Of a stretch of 64,000 bases of DNA, positions 48,711 to 61,193 are shown in pieces. This DNA comes from Epiperipatus broadwayi (taxonomy: Eukaryota; Onychophora; Udeonychophora; Euonychophora; Peripatidae), in contig JAQFVV010012512.1 in assembly GCA_028023455.1 (NCBI GenBank), forward strand, positions 970,413 through 1,034,412. Direction: 5' to 3'. Numbering within the stretch: position 1 is the stretch's first letter; each line of letters opens with the position of its first letter. Made by a program: the position numbers and the translations under genes. The notes under the pieces are model-generated. The model was not told where the DNA came from, searched no databases, and saw only the letters and a list, made by a program, of their open reading frames with translations.

Positions 48711-51700
48711 ATGCGATTGATGGTAGTGATAGGATATAGTTAACTTTATGTTTTCATATGCTAAAGAAATCTTTCCATGCAATTCTATAATTTGAATTTT
48801 AATGAGTATAGTTGAATACATATATTTACAAATCAATTGTCTCATCTAAAAAGTAAATGACACTTCACTAGAAATGTCCCCTTTTTTCTGGAATTGTAAT
48901 GTTCACATACTTCTTGAACCTATGCCATTACATAATTTGGTGCCTAATATAACTGATAATTGTTTACACATGGAGAAATGTAACTAGCTAAAATAAGAAA
49001 TCTATAAGAGTAAATTGTAATATATCAGAATAGAGACTACAGCAGCATTAATTTAATGAGAAAAAGGTATAAATAATTCAAAGGAATAATTTAATTTAAA
49101 TACTAAATAATTGAAATTAGAAATATGTATAAAACGATCATACTAGAGCTAGAAAGTTGAAATAAAAAAGTAAAATGGAAACTAATGTAACCGGAAATAG
49201 ACTATCTAAATAAAGTATAAGCAAAAAATAGAGCTATCAATACATAAAGTTTTGGGATGGATAATTTATTACCCAAGCATATCCATTACTTGTGAAACTT
49301 AATACAAAGATAAAGAATAATGGATAAAATGAGAAAAGCTTTTAAAAAAGTAAAAAAAAAGAAGCTGAATCTGAAAATTCTCCCAAGTGAAAACTCTAAA
49401 CATTATCTAGAAAACAAATAGTGTAGAAGATGCTAGAGCTGGTGTAAGCACTATGGAAAAATATAAAATTCATATATACAGAAACCTATTGTAAATCTAA
49501 TGAGAACACAATAGAAGAATCAAATGAATATAGACATTGTAGATCTATCTAAGATTAATATAAAAGATGTATAATTCTAATGTGCACAATGGAGTAATTA
49601 TAAAAACAATGTGAACATTGTAAAAGATTATGATCAAAAAAGATGGGAAAAATATAAAATGGATGCAATAGGTAAAAACACCTTACATTTTTATTCTGAA
49701 TATAAGAAATGTATAAACATGAATAGATTAGGCAAAAATGATAAAATTTGCAATAATAAAAGGCATGAAGTGATAAACAGTTCACTTTTATTATTATTAT
49801 AGACAAGTTGAAAGAAATCAAAATAAAAATCTTAAAAAAATAATATGAAAAAAAAAATTTTTTGTAAAGTAAAATGAGAATCAATATTGGATTGAGTTTG
49901 AACCTAACTTTCATATAAAATACTTGTCTACTAATTGTAAATAATATCAAATTGATTATAGAGAATTTAATGATAAACACTGAAAAATATGTCTTACAAA
50001 TTGTACTGATAATTGAATAACTTACAAAATGTGCTGAAATTTATTGTTGTCAAAGTCATAGATAGTGGATGGATTTTGATTGTCTTTTCTTTTTCCTAAG
50101 GGTTTTTTATTTAGAATAAAATTTCACTGAATATGTTTCTTAGATATGAAATCATTGTCAAAACTTAATATATATTAGATAATTTGAGCAATTTATATCA
50201 GATGTGTTTTATTCGATTTATTATTCAATGAAGTTAACAAATCTTTTACCTGATACATCTCAAAAAAATTATTTGTCAGATGTTAAATTCTTGTTCATCT
50301 TGACATTTTATCATTTCTGGTAATTTTAATCTCTTCATTTATTTTTGTAAATTCATCTTGCAATCATATGCTGCCAATTTACCTTGAATAATATTCTTCA
50401 AAAACTGGCATGCTTTCAATGATAGGATGTTTTCATAGGATCAGTACATTCATGGAAGATTATACAAATAATGATGAAGAGGCAAAACTTTAATATGGAA
50501 AGTACAATCAGAAAGGAAATTTTAATAAATTTAGGAGGCAAGTCATAATTTAGGTATTTTTATTTGAATCTGCCATTATTTTGTTTTTTGTCTTCATAAC
50601 AAAATAAAATCTTACTCAAAGTTAGTTTGTGTTATTGCCAATGTATAGCAGAACAAAAAAAAAAGGGATAAGTAAAGAGTTTATTCATCTAACTATGAAA
50701 GTTGTAAACCTCACAAGATCTATTGGAATAATATATAAATAAAAACACAAATAAAAATAAGTTTAACACAACCAAATGAATACAGATCAAATCTGTTAGT
50801 AAAAAATTAAAATATTATAAATATTATCAAGTAAGTCTGCAAAATGTTACATGAAAAATCAGATGAAAATAAATCACTGATATAACAATCTTATTATATA
50901 AGACAGTAAATACTTCTGATAAAAAGAAAAGTTCTAATGAAAGTAACTTCAAAACGGTGAACATAAAACTATATAAATTACCCATATTGAGTGATTGTAG
51001 AATTACATATTAAAAACAAGGAACCAAATAATTTAAAACATACCTCAAAACACTAAATATTAAAAATGGTTGAATGATGATTTGCCAGGTACAAAACACA
51101 GCAATCAATGTTACCATTAAAATATATCATGCACAATAGTCCAAGACAAATAAAGAATATAAAGTGATGTTGCCTTAAACCAACATTAAGACAATACTCT
51201 TCAATAATAAATTAACATTTTGTGGAATAACACTAATCCTGTGATTAAAAGAGAGACAATTAAAAATACAAAAAGGCTGAAAATAACTATAAACAATATT
51301 ATACTGAAAGAAATGAAATACTCTGGTCTCATTACCTATATCATTCACTGATAAGTGAACTTTGATAAAAATATTTTATTAAATCATATAAATTTAATGA
51401 TTTCATTTTTCATTTAAATGTAAAAAGTAAAAGAAGTGAATAAATTATTTCAATCCTTTGATTTTAAAAATATAGTAGATTAATGAGAATTTTTTTAAAA
51501 AAACAAACATTTATTTTATTTAGACTTATTTTGAAACATTTTTAATGCTTTGTTCTTTCAAAAGGTCTGGTAATGTAGTTCCTGAGAGACATATTTTGAA
51601 ACAGGAAAAGTCTTTTATTTATATAAATTTAATCAGTTTAACAAATCTTTTGAGTTAAGTAAAGATTAAAGATGATTTATTGTTTTTGATAATAAATCAC

Positions 51701-54700
51701 ATCCTATTTTTCTATTGGTGAAAGCAATTGAAAGTTCATTTAAATATCAAACTACTATAGTTCAAAGTATATATATATATATCAATAGATCACAGACTAT
51801 AAGCATGGAAATTACAATCACTGTTCCATGCAATACTGCAATGAATATCAGCTAAAAAAAATTGTTGGATTATTTATATTGTTATTTCTCATAAATGACC
51901 AATCCATGGAATCTCATCTGAAGCATAACTTCCTGCTGCAAAGCACAAATACAATTAATTACTAATCAAAGGTGAAGTAAAAACTATTACTTTATAAACT
52001 GTAGGAAAAAGTTATTGAAAATTTATCTCAACATAAATGATTAACTATGAACATCTGCTGTGAATTATAACTCTGGAATAAAAAAAAAACATAACTTTGA
52101 AACTCGAAGAAATTAAAAATTGTATTGACTTAGTGAAATTATATGAACTCACATATATATAAACTTAGAATCAATCTAAACTATAAGAAATGTTTAAAAG
52201 TAAAACAATCCATAAAACTAAATCAACAAGGACTTTACTAACAAGTAGTAACAAATTGATAGACAATTGTCATGCAAGAAAACTTTTATGTTTAAATAAA
52301 ATATATGTATACAGATTAACTTTATGAAAACACATACAATAAAGTAAAAAAAACAACCTATATCTTATACTCATATTTTTTATTCTAATTAATCTATCTC
52401 TTCTCATTTAATTAATTTATTTTGATAACTTCTATGTTTAAATTAAACTATGCTAATTTTTATTTCAAATAATAATTAATATTAATTTAGGATGTAATGT
52501 TATTATATACTGAATTAAATTTAATTTAATTTTAAATAATTGAAATATGGATTGGAAATGATATTGATAGCCTCAGAACTAGTTTGCTATTAAGTGAGCC
52601 TAGATGATCATTTGGGACATTAAATTCTAGAATTACCATCTTTATTCACAAAGATAGATTGTACAATCTTTTTGATTTTTTAATTCTAGCAAAATACTGT
52701 TTAGTCTAATAATAAATATTATTTGAGTATTAGAAATGAATATATTTAGTATTATAATTTATAGATATATTAAACAACTTCCATACCTCCCCATTTTTTC
52801 AAATTCATATAAATAAAAATATAATAAAAGACAAATGACCCCCAAGATGCTGAATCAGCACTCATCAGTTGGTCCAGGGAACTATCTCATATATATTTCT
52901 ATTATATAAAGATTATAATTTGTTTGTATTTAGAGAAGTAAGATAAAAATTAAAAAAAAAAAACCTAAAATATCAATATCTTACAGTTTGTTTGTATTAT
53001 TAAAAAAAAAAATTAAAATTCAAAACGTTTAGAAATAGATTGATCAGCAATTGTATCTACGCTCATCAATGACTAAGCCAATAATGATTCAGTTGTCAAA
53101 CCATATCAATAGTAATATGAATATTGTAAATCTAATTTAATGACTACAATAAAATTTCAATATGACAAATTTTGAAGTAAACTCACATGTTTTCAACAAT
53201 TCAGGCAAATTTTTGCACTCAAGCCTCAGCAAATCTGGATTAAGGTGCATGGATAAACAGGCATTCACCTTTGTCTTGATCTCTTATATCTGCGAATCTT
53301 TTGTTAATTAATTCCAAAGATTTGTATCACAAAAATTTGGCCTAAAATTTCTTTAGAATATTCTCAGTCCTCTACAATTTTTTTTTTGTTATATCACAGG
53401 TACTTGCAAATTATAATTATGAAAAATTACTCTGTAGTTATTTTTTTCTCCTTAATAGAAACAGAATAATCTCTTAATTTTGCAAAACATTTTTCATTTC
53501 ATTAGAAAGATAGAAAGGAAAAAAATTAAATTTTAATTTAAAATATCATTCTTTTTAAAAAATGTTAATATCTTGATTTTTCTTCTTTTTTAAAAAAAAA
53601 ATTGATAAAATATATAGATAAATAAAATTACTGAAGAGAGAAAAAAATTATTTTATTTTTTCTTTATACTTTTCTCTCTCTTTTACAATTACCCTTAACA
53701 AACATTGATTAGTCACATTCTTATTATTTAAAAATATTTGGAATTTGTCATATTATCATTTAATGAATTGTACTCTTTTAGTAAGTTTAATAATTACTAT
53801 TCTGAAAAAAAAAAAAAATTAGAAAAAATAATTCTCATTTCCCCATTTTGAACCTATTTGTTTTAAGAAGCTAGTAATACCTGACATGGTAAGAGTTGGC
53901 AAATGTCCATATATTACAATAGAAATACAATTGAACTATTAAATATTAATCACTAAATTGAGACTTAGAGAAGGTTGGCTAAGAGAAATGAGAATGAAAA
54001 TCACTCACTTTCACTATTCAGCAATTGAAAAGTCTGCTAAGTTATACTTTCTCTGTTTCTATGTGAGAAGCTGTTAGAGAATATTTTGCTCTGCAATAAG
54101 GGTAATTAAGGGTTGTTTACCTATCTTTAAATGGTATTATGTCAATTATTATATCCATTTGGAATAGCAAAGTTATTTAACTATTAGATCAATTCAAAAA
54201 ATAAATTCTAAAACAACCAAAAAAAGCTGTTATCATTGTTTGTAAAACAAGGGAGGACACTAATCAGAATTAACAAAACCATGTCAAAGAATGAAACAGT
54301 TGCTGACACTTTCAATATCTGTAAGATCCTGTGCATAACAATTTCAGGGAAAATTCAGTGAGCTAGTTAAAAGCAGTTCACGCTTAGATGAGCTAAGCAA
54401 AGACAATTGAAAAGACCCTCTATCTAAATTCACCAGGCATTCCTATCAATAAAAAAAGTGAAGCTCACTAGATAGGGTACAAATTCCTAGCTTGATTTTG
54501 GACCCACTAAACTCAAATTTAAACTACTGATAACATATATCAAAAATAATGTTATTTTCTCAAAGCTTAACTATTTTCAAGATCTTTTATTTATCTGAGA
54601 CACATCTAATATGAATTATCCACTTTGCTACCATTACATGTGCATGATATCATTCCAAGTTCAACAAATACAATATTTTATATACATTTATTAATCCAGA

Positions 54701-54855
54701 AATGAAGGCAGATACATTGATTTTATCTCTGCAGATATCTAAGTTTTTATATTTTGACTGCTCTGATAGTAATGAAACCAATTTTGGTGATAAGAAAGTT
54801 CATTACACCAGAGAGAGAAGTTAACAATATTATTGTCAACTGATAAAATTGTTAC
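48711..54855. other. Gene-poor AT-rich stretch
   Basis: About 6 kb with no supported gene. Frames at 49555-49980 (minus) and 49611-49802 (plus) overlap each other and have low-complexity composition. A TA run lies at about 51771-51782. T-run/A-run junctions occur near 51489-51506 and 53588-53602. Confidence 0.5.
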
Positions 54856-55090
54856 AAAGTTTGAAATAAATACTGATAAAACTCAAGCTATGACATTAAG
54901 TAAGTAGATGAAAAGATTAAATGGGAACAATTGGAATGAAAGTTACAGGGCAGATTAAATATTTGGATAGTTGAATAAGTGATGACAGAAATAGTGATGA
55001 AAAAATTAGAGAGAAAATTGCAATTCTTAAGCACATTGTTATTAAGAGTAGATAGTTCTTTTACACTCATTAAAATTAAATAAACTAAGA
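54856..55090 (+). pseudogene. LINE reverse-transcriptase relic (RTE-like)
   Basis: The plus-strand frames read KFEINTDKTQAMTLSK, then VTGQIKYLDS and ISDDRNSDEKIREKIAILK. This order is that of the region just after the RT active site in RTE-like and related LINEs (INxxKTxxM, then a KYLGS-type block, then DEEIRxRI). Stops and frame changes are present. The fragment ends at the small inverted-repeat element at 55095. Confidence 0.65.
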
Positions 55091-55094
55091 GCCT

Positions 55095-55243
55095 AGTATT
55101 TTTCTTGCTATGACGTATTAAACCAGAAGATGTATTACTCTAATCTTCAGCTAAAATTTGTCTGCAGATCACGCGTTACCTTGAAGATAGCAAGATTAGA
55201 TTAATACGTCTTTGGACAAATACTTCATAGCAAGAAAAATACT
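55095..55243. repeat. Small inverted-repeat element
   Basis: The left end AGTATTTTTCTTGCTATGA (55095-55113) pairs with the right end TCATAGCAAGAAAAATACT (55225-55243). A further block GACGTATTAA / TTAATACGTC extends the pairing, with about 15 extra bases in the right arm. A related inverted pair, TTGCTATGACATTGTTAAT / GTATTACGTCATAGCA, occurs at about 58338-58426. Confidence 0.7.
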
Positions 55244-55764
55244 GAAGAACACATGATGTTGGTTGAGACATCGGATGGTGCCATGTTGGTCATTCCTGGA
55301 ACAAACAAACAAAACAAAAAATTATATAAATAAAGAGCGTTTTTCTTTTAAAATTCCTTTAAAATAATTACACAAATATTTCTGTCTAAAAAGTAGAAAA
55401 TTTACGATTACACATAAATACAAATTTCGGTAATTTTTATATAAAGAACCACTTCTCTATATATTGCGAATCTGTCTTAAAGTGCGACATATTAATAAAA
55501 TAAAATGGCCATGTAAAAATACGTGTGTAAAAGGTATTTTCAATAAAAATGACAAAAAGTGTTTTTTATAATTCATTTAAAATAATTACACAAATATTTG
55601 TCTAAAAAGTACAAAATTTTCAATTAAATATAAATAGAAATGTGAGGCTTTTTTGTCCAAAAAGAAAAACCACTATTCTCTATATAGTGCGAGTTTATCA
55701 AATGGTCTTGTATAAAAATGTGATTAAAGGTATTATTTTAAAATTACAAAGGATAGACGATAAT

Positions 55765-56100
55765 TAAAAAGCAACCCCCCCTCCACCATCTAAAAATAAA
55801 GTGTTCGTTTGTTTATTAAAAAGCAAAGTAACCCCCTTTCCACCATCTAAAAATAATGAAGAACTTTTCGTAGCATAAATGTTTAAAAAAAGGTAAAAAG
55901 ACGATAATACCCCCCCCCAATCTAAAAACAAAGTGTTTATTAAAAAGCAAACCAACCCCCTTTCCACCATCTAAAAATAAAAAACATTTTAGGTAGCATA
56001 AATGTTTAAAAAAAGGTATATCCCCCCAAAAAAAGTAAAAAAAAACGATAATTAAAAAGCAAACCAACCTCCGTGCATCATCTAAAAACGAAGTGTTTTT
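55765..56100. repeat. C-run minisatellite, ~117-120-bp period
   Basis: The motif AAAAAGCAA followed by a C-rich run and ACCATCTAAAAA recurs near 55770, 55815, 55932 and 56052. The middle copies also share GTAGCATAAATGTTTAAAA. Short minus-strand frames here are products of the repeat. Confidence 0.8.
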
Positions 56101-56103
56101 TTT

Positions 56104-57056
56104 TTTCTAAAAAAAAATTTATTTAACAAATTTAATATGATTTACAAGTTACAATCAAGTGTAATAGTTTGTATTGGAACTACAGTTTATATTGGAACTT
56201 TGATCTGTGAGACGTTTAAATTCTTCATGTGCCACAGTTGGGACCATCTCAATGTTTATAAAGTTCTCTTTTTGTGGGTGACGTTTGCCTAATATAGAAG
56301 CACAAGGTTGTGCATATGCTATGATTTATATCTTGTGGTCATTTAGGGCTATTGTGTTGTTACATGTGGTTGAGTTGTCACATACTATTGCTGCAGTATT
56401 GGAATCTCAAAGAGTTTCCAAGTGACATCAAAGGTGCTGTTGGAGGCAAGCATTTGATCTCTTTTCTTTATCTTGGTAATGGTGTCAATGAAGGTGAGAG
56501 CTGGGATTTGACTTGAATCCTCAATGGCTAGTTGACAGCATACCAGCCATAATGAGAATGTGAGGAAAATGGCCAGTCGGATCCAGGCATATGTTTTTGT
56601 GCCTAGGCATCTTTGAATAGAGGTGATCATGTTGTAGTTTATTTTAGAGTTAGAGTGAATTAACTGTCTGATGCAGTTGTACTTAGGGCATATGTTAATG
56701 ATAAGGTCAATTGTTTCCTCCTCTCGCTGACAGAGCTGACATTGGGGATCCAGGTTGCTATGGCTTCTTCTGTATACTAGAAACGATCTAGTGGGAAGTG
56801 CGTTAAGGTTTAACTTTATCACAAAGTCAACATATTTGGCTTCCAGGCTCCAGAGCCTAAATTGGGAGATGATTTTTTTATTTGTTATTTTAAGCCTGCA
56901 ATCCTGTACTTGGCTGAGTGGGTGTTGTAGGCTATAGGCTTCCCAATAAGTTATTTTTGAATTGTATGAGGGTGGATTTCTTTTAGTTAGGTTGGAGTAG
57001 TAGGCTGAGAGGGATAGGATCCAGTCCTGTTTATGTGGTGGCGACGAAACGTTCAA
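56104..57056 (-). mobile_element. 3' fragment of a LINE
   Basis: Contains the C-terminal end of a LINE ORF2 (below), a 3' untranslated part of about 280 bp and an A-rich tail (T-run at 56099-56107 on the plus strand). It is 5'-truncated near 57056, typical of target-primed reverse transcription. It lies inside the tandem array 55335-58140. Confidence 0.7.
56385..57056 (-). CDS. C-terminal end of LINE ORF2 (zf-RVT-like region)
   Basis: An open frame of more than 220 residues without a stop. Minus-strand landmarks are FRLWSLEAKYVDFVIKLNL, LNALPTRSFLVYRR, CQLCQREEETIDLIINICP and ending FEIPILQQ. This is the region after the RT domain in many LINEs: a helical segment, LPT, then C-x2-C-EET...C. 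The His usually found between the second and third Cys is not obvious. The unbroken frame suggests a relatively recent insertion. The N-terminal residues read from poly-A sequence beyond 57056 are not part of it. Clade not determined. Confidence 0.7.
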   Translation of the reverse strand: MNVSSPPHKQDWILSLSAYYSNLTKRNPPSYNSKITYWEAYSLQHPLSQVQDCRLKITNKKIISQFRLWSLEAKYVDFVIKLNLNALPTRSFLVYRRSHSNLDPQCQLCQREEETIDLIINICPKYNCIRQLIHSNSKINYNMITSIQRCLGTKTYAWIRLAIFLTFSLWLVCCQLAIEDSSQIPALTFIDTITKIKKRDQMLASNSTFDVTWKLFEIPILQQ

Positions 57057-57645
57057 GTCTTTAGTAAAAAAAAAAAACCATACTATTTTCAAAGTGCTAA
57101 AATATATGTAAATACCGCATAGAAAAACAAAATGTTTAAGACTTTAGTTAAAAAAAAAAAACCCATACTAATTTCGAAAAGTGTTAAAAATATTGTATAC
57201 AAAAAACAATAACGCACAGAAATTTTTAAAAAATAAAAAAATATCGTATATAAATATCTAAAATTTACCGTATTGTCCTTCTCCATGAACATGTATATTG
57301 ATAAATGTGATGTACTGTAGCTTCTCCTTAAATGAAATCAAGAATCTCTCCGCAATTATGCCCAGAGAAACCTGTTAGCCACTTTATTTTCCATTCTTCA
57401 TGCTAAGTTTTCTCATATTCTGCTCCATCCCATTTCCAACTCTATGGCCTTTATATCTAAATTCCCCTTATCTTTTCTCAAACTCAGCATAAAAACCAAT
57501 CCACTTTCTGTATAATCACCTTTTCACATTTATTTTTCCATAACTTCATTATATGTACCCTTTCTGTTTTCAAGCATTTACATTGGGTGAAAACCAATGC
57601 CATCAAGCGGTGGAGAGTATTATATGTACTAGTTTCTATAAAAAT
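57057..57645. other. Small duplication and unassigned segment
   Basis: A block of CTTTAGT plus an A-run, CCATACTA and AAAGTG recurs at about 57057-57105 and 57131-57190. The pyrimidine-rich part at 57300-57620 differs in composition from its flanks and is probably another repeat, but nothing identifiable was read in it. Confidence 0.4.
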
Positions 57646-58140
57646 GACAAAAAGTGTTTTTCTTTTATAATTCGTTTAAAATAATTACATTGTTTTTACA
57701 TATTTCTGTCTAAAAAATAGAAAATTTTCAATTAAATATAAATACAAATTTAGGGCTTTTTTTTTTTTACACAAAAACAAACAAACACTCTTCTCTATAT
57801 AGTGCGAGTCTGTCAAATGACTACGTAAAAAAACATGATAAAAGGTATTATTTTAAAATTAGAAATAAGAATATTTTTTGTAAAAATAAGGATAATTTCT
57901 ATAAAAATGACAAAAAAAGTCTTTATCTTTTAAAATAATTACACAAATATTTCGGTCTAAAAAGTAGGAAATTTTCAATCAAACATAAATACAAATCTAG
58001 GACTTTTTTTTTAAAAAAAATCCCTTCTCTATATACTGCTACATGTTAATCTAATAAAATGGCCACGAAAAAAAACGTGATAAACGTTATTTTAGAAATA
58101 ATGATATTGTTTATAAAAATAATTTCTATAAAAATCAGTA

Positions 58141-59200
58141 AACAACAAACAAAAGAAAGAATCGGATATATAATATTGTCAAAATGTTAGACAAAATGAT
58201 AATTACTTACAAATAGCGGTCACTGCAGAGGACTAAACTGGATCACAAAAATTCACTAGGTCTTGTGCCTTTTATATCTCGCGGGTGAACATGTAAATAT
58301 CGTAATCGTTCCCATGGATTAATCATGCCAGTGTCTTAGTTGCTATGACATTGTTAATCTATTTTTCGATGAGATCTTACCGGCAGAAAAGGTGTTTGGG
58401 GTATTACGTCATAGCATAAAAAATTCTAAAGTACCAAATGTGGACAATTAAAAAAGAACTAAAAAAACTGGATGCTTTAGAAATGTATATCTGGAATCTA
58501 AAAAAAGGTTAGCTAAAAGGATAAGATAATTAATATAGAATATTAAAACGATGAAGTCAAATAAGATAATTTACTGACGAAATTAATAACAAATAGTTGT
58601 AGAGGATAAAAGTGAGGGCAAATAAACAACAATGATATAAACAGATTACTGAAAACAATTTAAATAACATAATAGTTTATATATTTCCAGTATAAAGATC
58701 GTAATATTAACTCGTAAATTGCCAGATTTAGCGAATGTTGTTAATTTGTAAAGAAAATAGTGGAAAGAAAAACAGCTTCACACTCCGAAATCAAGATGCT
58801 TCAGATTGTCCTATATAAGTTGAAAGTTACGATAAAGATAAGACGGCCGCTAGTATCCTTATAAAAGTCGCTCTCTTGCTTGCGTTATGGTTTCAGAGAT
58901 AACTCTATCGGCAATTAAAGATATTGTTTATCTATTATAACATTTCAGTGCGCGTATGATTCAGGTTAAAACCTGTCTTAAAAGTATTTACATATATTTC
59001 CTGTGCTCTTAATAAATAATTACAACTTTATAATTTTGTTTAGTAAAATATTTTTACATTTAGTGTTTCTTTAATTTGAAATTAATGTTTCTATGATCCG
59101 TAATATTGCCGTTTTTCAATTTTATAAAATACCTCATCATAGAACTTGTTTTTTTATTATTATAAAGACAGATTTTAATTTTAAATCACAAATTTTTTTC
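58141..59200. other. Non-coding stretch with small inverted pair
   Basis: No gene recognised. TTGCTATGACATTG at about 58338 and TTACGTCATAGCA at about 58410 form a partial inverted repeat related to 55095-55243. Confidence 0.45.
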
Positions 59201-59204
59201 CCCC

Positions 59205-59296
59205 CATGTGTCATAGCATCAGCCGGGAAGTGAACCCGCTAACCCGGGACAACTGCTTCGTAAAGCAGCTGTCGCTGACCTCTCGACCTATGTGCA
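59205..59296 (-). mobile_element. tRNA-like SINE (Ser/Leu-type head)
   Basis: On the minus strand an A-box-like GGTCGAGAGGTCAG (59275-59288) and a B-box GGGTTCACTTCC (59226-59237) are spaced as in a long-variable-arm tRNA, followed by GGCTGATGCTATGACACATG and a G-run. The same unit occurs at 63645-63750. It is too altered in the stems to be a functional tRNA gene. The flanks share TCACAAA with an adjacent T-run, a possible weak target duplication. Confidence 0.7.
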
Positions 59297-59847
59297 AAAT
59301 TCACAAAAGAATTTTTTAAACATGCCAATTTATTTTATAAAAAATAAATATTTAATTCTAATGACTCTCACAACAAACTAAGTTTTAATAAAATTTAAAA
59401 TCAAATAACATAGTTACGAATTAAAAAAAAAAATAACCAAAACATTTGACTTATAAACAAAACCTCTAGGCCATCAACGCTTGACAATATCTTTTTTTTT
59501 TAAAAAAAAAAATTGATTAGTTCCAAACAGAATATTATTTTAATAAAAGTTCATTAACGATTTAATTAAAAACACCAATTTTAACAACAAAACTTTCTAG
59601 GCGAAATATATATTATTTTTTGTAATACAGTATATTAAAATCCATTTAATTTTGTTTTGCAAAACCATATCATTAATAATGAAAAGAAAAAGATTTTTGC
59701 AATATCCTCCATTAATAGAAAATCAAAATCTTGCGTATATGCAGTTATTAAGAAAATTGCCGTAGGACTCCACTATTGGGAAACCCACATTTCTACATTA
59801 GTGAAATTGTAAAAAAGGTATAAAAATAACTACTATAATGGATTTTA

Positions 59848-60702
59848 GGTAACACTGACTTTTAGCGGCCATAACTTTTCGCCCTCTATTTTAAAAAAAA
59901 TGAACTATACCTTATTCGTACTATGTAATTGTAAAGTATATCTAACTATAAATGTATTTTTTACATGAAAGTTAATAAAAGAAATTTTTAAAAACTTACA
60001 TTTTTATGCGTAGTTTTGAGCATATTTTCCACATTATTAGTGTGGATAAGTTCGTTGTCTTGGTGGACGACGACCGAGTGAAAGTATATATCATTATCGA
60101 GACTGCTTATATCGCTATATGCACAACAGACATCAATGATTATATGCGTAGAAGGTAAAATGTATTGCTGTAGAGCAGTTCCAGAGAGGCAGCTGATTTA
60201 TCTTCAATTTCTGTTAAAAAACCCTTTCGTGATCCTCTCTTTATCCCACCAAACACCCAATGGCCTTCTCTCATTGCTCCCTATTGTATTTTCGGTGAAA
60301 GAAATATGATAGATCGATCTCCACTATCCGTGGTTCGCCATTGTCATCAAATCCGCCGACAAATGCTGGATTTTTGTCGAAATATATAGCACTTTCTTCC
60401 CGGCAAAAATGATACCAGTCTATGACCACTCATTCGTTAACATCAATTTCGTGAACAATAAAGTGCATTGGCAAATTATTTTAAATTTAGCCAACGTTAA
60501 TATTTAATAGTTTATAACCTAGATCAAAATTGCACATAAAAATCTAAGTTTTTTAATATTTTTTTTTATTAACCTTCACGTAAAAAATATATTTATAGTT
60601 AGATATACGTTACAATTACATACTACGAATAAAATATAGTTCATTTTTTTTATAAATAGAGGGCGAAAAGTTGTGGCGGCTAAAAGTTAGTTTAATTAAC
60701 CC
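59848..60702 (-). mobile_element. Merlin-type DNA transposon (ISXO2-like transposase), degraded
   Basis: Inverted terminal repeats of about 180 bp (59848-60030 and 60522-60702) share AACTTTTCGCCCTCTATTT, ATGAACTATA and TATATCTAACTATAAAT. The ends are GGT(T)AA. The direct repeat GATTTTA flanks the element on both sides (59841-59847 and 60703-60709), close to the 8-9-bp target duplication known for Merlin elements. Between the arms the minus strand carries a broken transposase. The total of 855 bp is short for an autonomous element. Confidence 0.8.
60020..60500 (-). pseudogene. ISXO2-like (DDE) transposase, broken
   Basis: Minus-strand landmarks in order are VIDWYHFCREES (about 60420), FVGGFDDNGEPRIVEIDLS with the first catalytic Asp (60313-60324), KYNREQ, WVFGGIKRGSRKGFF (about 60245), IIIDVCCAYSDI with the second Asp (about 60130) and HTNNVENM with the Glu (about 60040). 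They match the IS1016/ISXO2 transposase domain (DW..FCR, VEIDES, WVFGGIERGS, D..AY, HTN.IE). At least two stops and a frame change interrupt it. The N-terminal zinc-ribbon part is missing. It would act in the nucleus on the terminal repeats. Confidence 0.8.
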
Positions 60703-60759
60703 GATTTTAATTTGTCAGAAGTAAATTCTCATTTATTTGCTAATTATAACTTTATAAGA

Positions 60760-61193
60760 TGAATTATTAAAGCTTAAAAATGAAAGTAGAGATAATAAGA
60801 CAAGGATTAATGAGGTATGTTTTGCATTTGTAACTTTAAAGAACGAATTAGTGTCGTTAGAGAAAAGAGTTATTCAAGTTGTTCATTATGAATTTCAAAA
60901 CATCTCCATAAAATAAATCAATAAGATTATTGATGATGAACTTACTAATGTTAAAATTGCATTCAAGATGGAACTTAAATTATTTTGGAAGGAAAAGAAG
61001 TTCTTCAAAACGAAAGTAAACCATCTGAAAATGAACAAATAGTTTCGGAAATGATAATTGAAAATGGGATTTTGAAGCAAGAAGTGGAACATCAAAGAGA
61101 AGTATTAATTGACTATTTTACGGATGTTCAAGATTTAAAACAAACTGTGAAGCAAATAACTTCAAAACAAAATAAAATACATGTTATGTTGTA
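60760..61193 (+). pseudogene. Coiled-coil fragment of a degraded gene
   Basis: The plus-strand frames read LKNESRDNKTRINEV, TLKNELVSLEKRVIQVV, then after a stop and a shift MIIENGILKQEVEHQREVLI and DVQDLKQTVKQITSKQNK, ending at a TAG at 61192. The composition (Glu, Lys, Gln with heptad-spaced Leu/Ile) indicates a coiled coil. The Merlin element sits immediately upstream and may separate this from more of the gene. No family is recognised. Confidence 0.5.

Larger units (their letters stand above)
55335..58140. repeat. Tandem repeat family, 4 units of ~200-260 bp, split by insertions
   Basis: Four diverged units lie at about 55335-55550, 55551-55750, 57646-57908 and 57909-58140. Each has an AAAATAATTACA-type block, GTCTAAAAAGTA or similar, then TTCTCTATATA, and most have ATGGCC or a related block before a GATAAA segment. 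About 1.9 kb of other repeats (minisatellite and LINE fragment) separates units 2 and 3. The array is non-coding. Confidence 0.75.

Noticed and set aside
49555-49980. 141-codon minus-strand frame
   Set aside because: Phe/Ile/Tyr-rich low-complexity product of AT-rich DNA, without splice or domain support.
55764-56067. Two overlapping minus-strand frames rich in Phe, Leu and Gly
   Set aside because: Translations of the C-run minisatellite; the repeated FLDGGKG-like words reflect the DNA repeat.
59205-59296. A functional tRNA gene
   Set aside because: A- and B-boxes are present, but the stems are disrupted and a second copy with target duplications shows it is a SINE.
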